Source of the DNA: an uncultured Saprospiraceae bacterium
GTDB taxonomy: Bacteria > Bacteroidota > Bacteroidia > Chitinophagales > Saprospiraceae
Length of the DNA: 14,824 bases
Assembly (NCBI GenBank): GCA_937959095.1
Contig: CALGLY010000113.1
Span: forward strand, 1 to 14,824
Direction: 5' to 3'
A program made the translations under genes and the position numbers. The notes under the pieces are model-generated. The model searched no databases and was not told the origin of the DNA. It saw only the letters and a program-made list of their open reading frames with translations. Below are positions 7,525 to 11,871 of the stretch, in pieces (position 1 is the first letter of the stretch; the number at the start of each line of letters is the position of its first letter).

Positions 7525-7930
7525 GTAAATAAATTTATGCGAAATTTGTATGTAAATTAACACTATTTTAATAGTTAATTTTTTCATTGCTAACATCAGA
7601 GGAAGTACGGAAAATCCCTATTATAAATATCTCATATATTCAAGTTTTATTGGTATTAAACGCTAAGTGCTTATCTACAATCAATTTTTCTGCACATGCT
7701 CCAATAAAAAAGTGGTTTTACATCCCAACTCGATTCCTATATTTTAGCCGTATTTCTAAACTTAATAGAATTTACACAAATTAACCATCTACTTTACACT
7801 ATTGACATTTATTTGCTTAATAATGTTCAAAGCAAAGTCTGCTATGTTATGCGAAAGCTTTAGCAATTAGATTTTTCTTTGAAACAAAAAAATAAGCACC
7901 AGTCTTTTTATTCTACTATTAACTAAAAAG

Positions 7931-7958
7931 AAAAAATCCCTCGCATTAGGCGATAGGG
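7931..7958 (-). terminator. Minus-strand intrinsic-terminator-like hairpin
   Basis: Read on the minus strand, CCCTATCGCC pairs with GCGAGGG across a short loop (7938-7958, with a small bulge). It is followed by a T-run (complement of A 7931-7936) and more T-rich sequence. No minus-strand gene lies upstream of it, so it would stop antisense transcription running out of the TPR gene, or it may be a chance hairpin. Confidence 0.35.
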
Positions 7959-8014
7959 TACAGGATATATTGTTATTGGTTTTATAATGAGTATGCGATA
8001 GCATGTAAAACAGC

Positions 8015-8019
8015 AGGAG
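8015..8019 (+). promoter_or_regulatory. Shine-Dalgarno sequence AGGAG
   Basis: AGGAG lies three bases before the ATG at 8023. It is the only strong purine ribosome-binding motif near a start in this window. Its spacing is short, but it supports the chosen start. Confidence 0.5.
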
Positions 8020-8022
8020 AAA

Positions 8023-8964
8023 ATGAAGTACAAAGTGATTATTGCAGGTAGCTTGGAGTTTGGTACGTCGCGAAGTTTTCAGAAGGCATTGAAGATGTAT
8101 TTGCACCGTTCGGAGGTGTTATATAAGCACCAACTTTTCTTCCAGCCTGAAGATATTTTTATGGAAGATGGTCTCACGGTGACTATTCCACGATTTGTGA
8201 AAGATCCTATCGAGTTGCGCTGGTGGAAGAATACCATAGATGTATTACAGTACATTGCAGCCTTTGCAACGGGTGGCACAGCAAGTGCTTGGCGACTAGA
8301 TAATGGAAAAATTCTGGAACATGTGGTTATAGAACCAGATGGCGATAAAATAGCCATAAAGGAATTTCAGCACGGGCGTGAAATCATCCAAGAGGGGGGG
8401 CAAATGAATGAGGCGATGCAAGCCCTCACGCGTGCTATCGAAAAATTTGAACGGCATGCTTTAGCTTATGAGCGCCGCGGTTTTGTCAATTATCGCTTGA
8501 AAAATTACTCGGATGCGCTTTATGATTATTCTAAGAGCATCAACATCAATCCACGTCATGCTGAGTCTTACTATGGACGCGCACATATCCATTTAGTAGA
8601 AAAAGACCTAGAAAGAGCTATCGCAGATTTAGATATGGCAGTCAAGACTTCTATTGCTTTACAGCCTCTTTACTGGAGGTCGCGTCGTCTGAAAGGCAAT
8701 TGCCACATGGAGCTGAAACAATATGATAAAGCAGCTTTTGAGTATCGTTTGTTCACAAAGCGTAATTTCGCGCCAGATGATTCTAATAGAAAAGCCTTAA
8801 AGGATGTGTACTTCAACTATGGACAAGCTTTGCTAGGAGTTGGGAAAGCAGCAGATGCCTTAGAAGCAATTAAGACATCAAAAGCAATAGAAAATGAAGA
8901 CTTCTCTTACTCTGAAAAAGAGTGGCAGGAGTATCACGATAAAGCAGTAGAGGCAACGGCTTAG
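8023..8964 (+). CDS. TPR protein with unrecognised N-terminal domain (313 aa)
   Basis: Residues 1-115 form an unrecognised domain that begins KYKVIIAGSLEFG, contains many aromatic residues (WRWW-like ELRWWKN at 64-70) and has no signal peptide. From about residue 127 to 297 there are four or five tetratricopeptide repeats, for example HALAYERRGFVNYRLKNYSD (145-164), then AESYYGRAHIHLVEKDLERA (180-199), and later DVYFNYGQALLGVGKAADAL (261-280). TPRs usually hold protein partners, so this is likely a cytoplasmic scaffold or adaptor. Nothing in the neighbourhood suggests a partner: it is transcribed alone between a long AT-rich gap and a strong terminator. I cannot name a function. The AGGAG motif and the clear 3' terminator both support the gene limits. 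Confidence 0.85.
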   Translation: MKYKVIIAGSLEFGTSRSFQKALKMYLHRSEVLYKHQLFFQPEDIFMEDGLTVTIPRFVKDPIELRWWKNTIDVLQYIAAFATGGTASAWRLDNGKILEHVVIEPDGDKIAIKEFQHGREIIQEGGQMNEAMQALTRAIEKFERHALAYERRGFVNYRLKNYSDALYDYSKSININPRHAESYYGRAHIHLVEKDLERAIADLDMAVKTSIALQPLYWRSRRLKGNCHMELKQYDKAAFEYRLFTKRNFAPDDSNRKALKDVYFNYGQALLGVGKAADALEAIKTSKAIENEDFSYSEKEWQEYHDKAVEATA

Positions 8965-8991
8965 GCATTAGCCTTTTAGAAAATATATTTT

Positions 8992-9030
8992 AGGTCACTG
9001 GAGATTTGCTACCAGTGACCTCTTTTTTTG
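8992..9030 (+). terminator. Rho-independent terminator of the TPR gene
   Basis: AGGTCACTGG (8992-9001) pairs perfectly with CCAGTGACCT (9012-9021) around a ten-base loop, and is followed by C and seven T residues (9023-9029). It lies 27 nt past the stop codon of the TPR gene. This is the clearest intrinsic terminator in the window. Confidence 0.92.
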
Positions 9031-9066
9031 TCAGGAATTTTAGACATTTGTGCTTTTTAGGATGAA

Positions 9067-9083
9067 CACAGAGAGGCACAGAG
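9067..9083. repeat. CAGAG repeat fragment
   Basis: CACAGAGAGGCACAGAG followed by TATTTATTTTTTT resembles the left arm plus T-rich loop of the repeat behind rho (6159-6190), but the matching right arm is missing. It appears to be a decayed half copy. Confidence 0.45.
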
Positions 9084-9115
9084 TATTTATTTTTTTAATA
9101 ATTCCCGTAACTATT

Positions 9116-9259
9116 AGTATTAGGTATTAAGTACAAGGTATTAGGTGAAAATAGTATGAAGTCTAATTCATAAGAAAAGTGCTCTGACTCTTAAATAGTG
9201 CGAGCTGTGAAATGTAACTATTCAAAGGACTTAATACCTAATACTTCGTACCTAATACC
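9116..9259. repeat. TATTAGGTATTAAGTAC-type inverted repeats before scpB
   Basis: The 17 bases at 9116-9132 (AGTATTAGGTATTAAGT) are an exact reverse complement of 9229-9245. GGTATTAGGT (9137-9146) is also an exact reverse complement of 9250-9259. Because units of TATTAGG occur twice in each arm, several pairing registers exist. It reads as a mosaic of short interspersed repeats inserted just upstream of scpB, and it covers what a naive gene call would treat as the scpB N-terminus. Confidence 0.7.
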
Positions 9260-9284
9260 TAAGCAGTTACTAATTTCCTATCTA

Positions 9285-9845
9285 TTGGAACGATTAGCAC
9301 AACATATCGAAAGTCTTATTTTTTCTAGTAATCAGCCGATTCCGCTAGAGGAGATAAAACGCTGTGTGGATGAGGTATTCGAAATGAAATTTTCGGAGGA
9401 ACAACTAGAAGAAGCCCTTCAGCAGATTGAAGAACGCTACAAGGAGGAGGTCTTTTCCTTTGAGATGGTAGCGATAAGTGGCGGTTATCAGTTTCTGACA
9501 AAGGGAGCATACCACGAAACCATCGGTACTTACTTGAGACAAACGACTAAAAAACGACTATCGCAAGCAGCTTTAGAAACGCTCTCCATTGTTGCCTACA
9601 AGCAGCCCGTCACAAAGAGTGAATTGGAAAAGATACGCGGTGTTGGTTGCGATTATGCAATCCAAAAACTATTAGAAAAAGAACTTGTTGCTATAAGAGG
9701 ACGCAGCGAAGGGCCAGGTCGCCCCTTGCTGTATGGAACAAGCGAGCGTTTCATGGATTATTTTGGAATCAAAACCATCAAGGATTTGCCAAAACTCAAA
9801 GACTTTAAAACGCCCGATAGTGAAGTAGGCGAACAGAAAGCCTAA
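9285..9845 (+). CDS. scpB: Segregation and condensation protein B (ScpB)
   Basis: ScpB is a winged-helix dimer that binds ScpA and so regulates the SMC condensin during chromosome segregation. The match is clear: HIESLIFSSNQPIPLEEI near the start, GGYQFLTK, the signature LSQAALETLSIVAYKQPVTK, then KIRGVGCDYAIQKLLEK and GRPLLYGTSERFMDYFGI. The frame is open back to GTG at 9198, but that extension includes the repeat-encoded stretch DLIPNTSYLIPK. No ATG precedes the conserved region. TTG at 9285 gives a 186-residue protein starting (M)ERLAQHIESLIF, which places six residues before His-Ile-Glu as I expect for relatives; I therefore prefer it. The gene for DUF2480 follows after 13 nt. No scpA is in the window, which is common in this phylum. 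Confidence 0.9.
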   Translation: MERLAQHIESLIFSSNQPIPLEEIKRCVDEVFEMKFSEEQLEEALQQIEERYKEEVFSFEMVAISGGYQFLTKGAYHETIGTYLRQTTKKRLSQAALETLSIVAYKQPVTKSELEKIRGVGCDYAIQKLLEKELVAIRGRSEGPGRPLLYGTSERFMDYFGIKTIKDLPKLKDFKTPDSEVGEQKA

Positions 9846-9858
9846 AATAGCTAAAACA

Positions 9859-10380
9859 ATGGAACAACCTTTAGTAAATAGAGTAGCCACTAGTGGGCTG
9901 ATAACGATAAAATTGGAAGATTTTTTCCCTTCGGAAGAGATAGTTGTTTTCGATTTGAAAGACTATCTTTTCATGGAATTGATCTTGAAAGAAAAGGACT
10001 TTCGGGCGGCTTTAAAAGCACACGATTGGACACAATATGAGGATAAAAAACTAGTTGTTAATTGCAGTGCCGATGCTATTATTCCAGTGTGGGCCTATAT
10101 GCTAGTAGCAGTTTATGCTGAACCCCATGCAGCGGGTGTTTTTCAAGGCACAACAGCCGAGTTTTATAAAGCCGCTTTTTCGGAAGCCTTGCGGAGTATT
10201 GATGGCTCGACTTATGAAGATAAGCGCGTAGTCATAAAAGGCTGTAGCGATAAGCCTGTGCCGTCTTCTGCCTATGTGGAATTGACCTACAAATTGCGCC
10301 CTCATGCGAAGAGTATTATGTATGGCGAGCCTTGTTCTACAGTGCCACTATACAAAAAACCGAAACCTGCAAAAGGATGA
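9859..10380 (+). CDS. DUF2480 family protein
   Basis: This 173-residue soluble protein belongs, by recognition of its sequence pattern, to DUF2480, known to me from Bacteroidota only and with no established reaction. Conserved-looking segments are VNRVATSGLITIKLEDFFP (6-24), KDYLFMELILKEKDFRAAL (34-52), NCSADAIIPVWAYMLVA (68-84), IKGCSDKPVPSSAYVELT (126-143) and GEPCSTVPLYKKPK (156-169). The protein is internally duplicated: YEDKKLVVNCS...AYM...PHA (60-91) repeats as YEDKRVVIKGCS...AYV...RPHAKS (119-152). Cys69, Cys129 and Cys159 are in the motif blocks. From memory, family members are often near SUF iron-sulfur assembly genes, so a role in Fe-S or metal handling is a possible inference; here it instead follows scpB by 13 nt, probably in one transcript. 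Confidence 0.85.
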   Translation: MEQPLVNRVATSGLITIKLEDFFPSEEIVVFDLKDYLFMELILKEKDFRAALKAHDWTQYEDKKLVVNCSADAIIPVWAYMLVAVYAEPHAAGVFQGTTAEFYKAAFSEALRSIDGSTYEDKRVVIKGCSDKPVPSSAYVELTYKLRPHAKSIMYGEPCSTVPLYKKPKPAKG

Positions 10381-10399
10381 AAAGACCCCATCATTTCTA

Positions 10400-10562
10400 A
10401 GGAATAGTGCAGGAATAAATTTACATTCTTGAGGTAGCTTATTTTTCTTTCCTTTTGGGCTTGAAAAACCGCATATAGCCTTAGCTACATAAGGATTTTT
10501 CAAGTGCAAAAGGAATGGAAAAGAAGCAGTTCAAAGTGTAAATTTATTTCTGAATCATTCCT
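10400..10562. repeat. 163-bp long imperfect hairpin, copy A
   Basis: The region folds back on itself along almost its entire length. AGGAAT (10400-10405) pairs with ATTCCT (10557-10562); 10410-10425 pairs with 10537-10552 at all 16 positions (one G-U); the left run from 10437 (GCTTATTTTTCTTTCCTTTT) to the cttgaaaaacc block matches the reverse complement of about 10493-10527 with five or six differences. The tip is CCTTA/TAAGG around six bases. It starts 20 nt after the DUF2480 stop and encodes nothing. It resembles a miniature inverted-repeat element; no clear target duplication is visible. Confidence 0.7.
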
Positions 10563-10564
10563 AA

Positions 10565-10744
10565 TATACTGTAACAGAAATTTCTTTGCATTTATGACTG
10601 CTTCTTTTTTCGGTTTTCTTCGTTACAAAATCGGGCTTCATAACTAGTTATGTTCCCAATTTTGTGCCTGCTTGTAGCATACAAGCCTCGAATACTAAAA
10701 AAATAAGCTTAGTCAAAATACAAATAAACTTTTGTTACAGTGTA
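10565..10744. repeat. 180-bp branched hairpin element, copy B
   Basis: The outer 12-bp stem TATACTGTAACA/TGTTACAGTGTA (10565-10576/10733-10744, one G-U) continues as an imperfect stem through GCTTCTTTTTT (10600-10610) against AAAAAAATAAGC (10697-10708). Inside are two further hairpins: ACAAAATCGGG/CCCAATTTTGT (10625-10635/10655-10665, one mismatch) capped by the perfect palindrome CATAACTAGTTATG (10639-10652), and GCTTGTA/TACAAGC (10670-10676/10680-10686). It begins two bases after copy A ends and has a similar layout (AAATTT then GCTT plus T-run). It ends 61 nt before the thioredoxin-lipoprotein ATG. Confidence 0.7.
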
Positions 10745-10805
10745 CTAATAGGGCAAAATCTATCTTTTTTAGCATTAAATTATCGAACACAAATATTAGA
10801 ATACA

Positions 10806-11429
10806 ATGAAGTGGTTTATAACTTGTTTATTATTTAGTTGTTGTTTTATAGCTTGCCAAAGTGTAGATACAGACACAGAAACTACAACAGAAAGTATAAC
10901 AACTGAAGCTCCAGTAGCAGAAAAAGAAGCAACTAAAGCAGAAAAAATCACTCCCGAAGCAACGTCTAAGACAGAGGTGAATTATTTGGAGACAAGCATT
11001 GGCCAAATTCCTGTCTATAGCTCTTTTGAAGGAGTAGAATCTATTTTCAATCAGAATAATGATACGACTTATGTCATCAACTTTTGGGCGACTTGGTGTA
11101 AGCCTTGTGTAGAAGAATTGCCTTATTTTGAACTCGTTCAGAAAAAATATAAAGACGAAAAAATACAAGTAGTGTTGGTGAGCTTAGATTTTAAACGCCA
11201 GCTTGAAAAGAAGTTAAAACCATTCTTGGAGGAGCGAAATTTAGTATCAAGAGTAGTCGTTTTGACTGATAATAAATACAATAATTGGATTAATCGCGTG
11301 GATGCCGATTGGGGTGGTGCGATTCCTGTAACAGTAGTCTATAACGCAAAAGAACGCCAATTTGTCGGTGAGCAATTCGCTAATTTTGAAGAACTCGATG
11401 CTATCGTACAACGGGTTGCAGCAATGTAG
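10806..11429 (+). CDS. TlpA/ResA-like thioredoxin-fold lipoprotein
   Basis: A 207-residue envelope protein with a lipoprotein signal peptide: Lys2, hydrophobic stretch 3-14 and lipobox FIAC with Cys17 as the lipidated residue. A Thr/Glu/Ala-rich, low-complexity tether follows (18-58), then a thioredoxin fold with NFWATWCKPCVEELPYF (92-108), redox pair Cys98 and Cys101, and the cis-proline loop AIPVT (Pro174). Such TlpA/ResA-type proteins reduce or isomerise disulfides outside the cytoplasm, often for cytochrome c maturation or surface proteins. Here there are no cytochrome genes nearby, so the partner is unknown. The Lys-Pro dipeptide in the active site is not specific enough to choose between subfamilies. 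The gene stands alone, preceded by the long hairpin elements and followed by a 20-bp hairpin; TATCTTTT at 10761-10768 is a weak -7 candidate. Confidence 0.92.
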   Translation: MKWFITCLLFSCCFIACQSVDTDTETTTESITTEAPVAEKEATKAEKITPEATSKTEVNYLETSIGQIPVYSSFEGVESIFNQNNDTTYVINFWATWCKPCVEELPYFELVQKKYKDEKIQVVLVSLDFKRQLEKKLKPFLEERNLVSRVVVLTDNKYNNWINRVDADWGGAIPVTVVYNAKERQFVGEQFANFEELDAIVQRVAAM

Positions 11430-11434
11430 TTGCC

Positions 11435-11488
11435 AATGAAATAATGCTACAATGCGGAGTTATTAACACATTGTAGTATTATTTCATT
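11435..11488 (+). terminator. 20-bp hairpin behind the thioredoxin gene
   Basis: 11435-11454 pairs with 11469-11488 over 20 bp with a single G-U and a 14-nt loop, starting five bases past the stop codon. No T-run follows. Its right arm overlaps the repeat TTATTTCATTAACGCATTA shared with 7309-7327, and 11442-11456 can alternatively pair with 11491-11505. It is probably a repeat element that also acts as a 3' end or stability hairpin. Confidence 0.55.
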
Positions 11489-11765
11489 AACGCATTACAA
11501 CATTACCTCCTCCAAGCCATTCCATAAATATGAATACTGAAAAATAGACACGAATCTGCACTTAAAGCCGCCTTTTTCTAAATGATGACGAATAATAGTT
11601 GGGAGGAATGTTAGTTTGTCTTAGCTTTGTTGTTCAAGTCATTAAGCTACACACATACACCAGTTTTTTTCACGAGATTTTTTATACTTAAAGTTAACTT
11701 ATTCGGACAGCATACTATCTAGTATGCCTTGTTCTATTAATACCAATGCTCCTTTTGAAGGTGGA

Positions 11766-11795
11766 TTGGGTTAATGTATTAATCTCGTATCTTTT
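11766..11795 (+). promoter_or_regulatory. Candidate promoter for the T9SS protein gene
   Basis: TTG (11766-11768) is followed after 19 bp by TATCTTTT (11788-11795), seven of eight positions of TAnnTTTG. The spacing agrees with the Bacteroidota -33/-7 arrangement. A second exact -7 match, TACCTTTG at 11826-11833, lacks an upstream TTG. Which of the two is used cannot be settled from sequence alone. Confidence 0.35.
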
Positions 11796-11810
11796 AATAC
11801 GGCATGAGTA

Positions 11811-11848
11811 AAAAGTAAATGCTTCTACCTTTGAAAAGCATTACTTTT
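11811..11848. promoter_or_regulatory. Hairpin enclosing a -7-like box upstream of the T9SS gene
   Basis: AAAAGTAAATGCTT (11811-11824) pairs with AAGCATTACTTTT (11836-11848) with one bulged base. The loop holds TACCTTTG (11826-11833). It ends 23 nt before the ATG. It could be a leader hairpin, an operator around the promoter, or on the minus strand a terminator-like structure. Confidence 0.4.
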
Positions 11849-11871
11849 AAAAAACACATAATTCTATAATA

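Larger units (their letters stand above)
7298..8022. other. Long AT-rich intergenic region with tandem hairpins
   Basis: No convincing gene is present. A 65-codon open frame at 7587-7784 lacks family features. The left half carries a run of hairpins, listed separately at 7403-7443, 7459-7480 and 7492-7524, plus a weaker one near 7557-7582 (ACTAT/ATAGT). The right half has a minus-strand terminator-like hairpin at 7931-7958. I see no clear promoter for the downstream TPR gene. Confidence 0.5.
11489..11871. other. Intergenic region before the T9SS gene
   Basis: No gene is visible. From 11530 to about 11700 there is nothing I can interpret. The right part holds a perfect 8-bp hairpin GCATACTA/TAGTATGC (11710-11717/11720-11727) and the promoter and hairpin candidates listed separately. 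Confidence 0.5.

Noticed and set aside
7587..7784. 65-codon open frame on the + strand in the AT-rich gap
   Set aside because: Its sequence shows no domain or recognisable pattern, it has no ribosome-binding motif, and it is the sort of frame expected by chance in this composition.
7983..7988. TATAAT hexamer upstream of the TPR gene
   Set aside because: No TTGACA-like box lies 16-18 bp upstream, and the Bacteroidota housekeeping sigma factor does not use this consensus.
7867..8106. 79-codon frame on the - strand overlapping the TPR gene start
   Set aside because: It overlaps a well-supported gene, is Phe/Leu/Cys/His rich as expected for antisense AT-rich DNA, and has no family signal.
9116..9259. 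Possible CRISPR-like or tandem array because of repeated TATTAGG units
   Set aside because: Units are inverted and overlapping, with no regular spacers and no cas genes.
9198..9284. N-terminal extension of ScpB from GTG 9198
   Set aside because: It is partly encoded by interspersed repeats and precedes the point where ScpB homology should begin; TTG 9285 fits better, though not proven.
10830..11168. 112-codon Cys/Phe-rich frame on the - strand within the thioredoxin gene
   Set aside because: It is antisense to a clear lipoprotein; its composition follows from the Thr/Glu/Lys-rich tether on the other strand.
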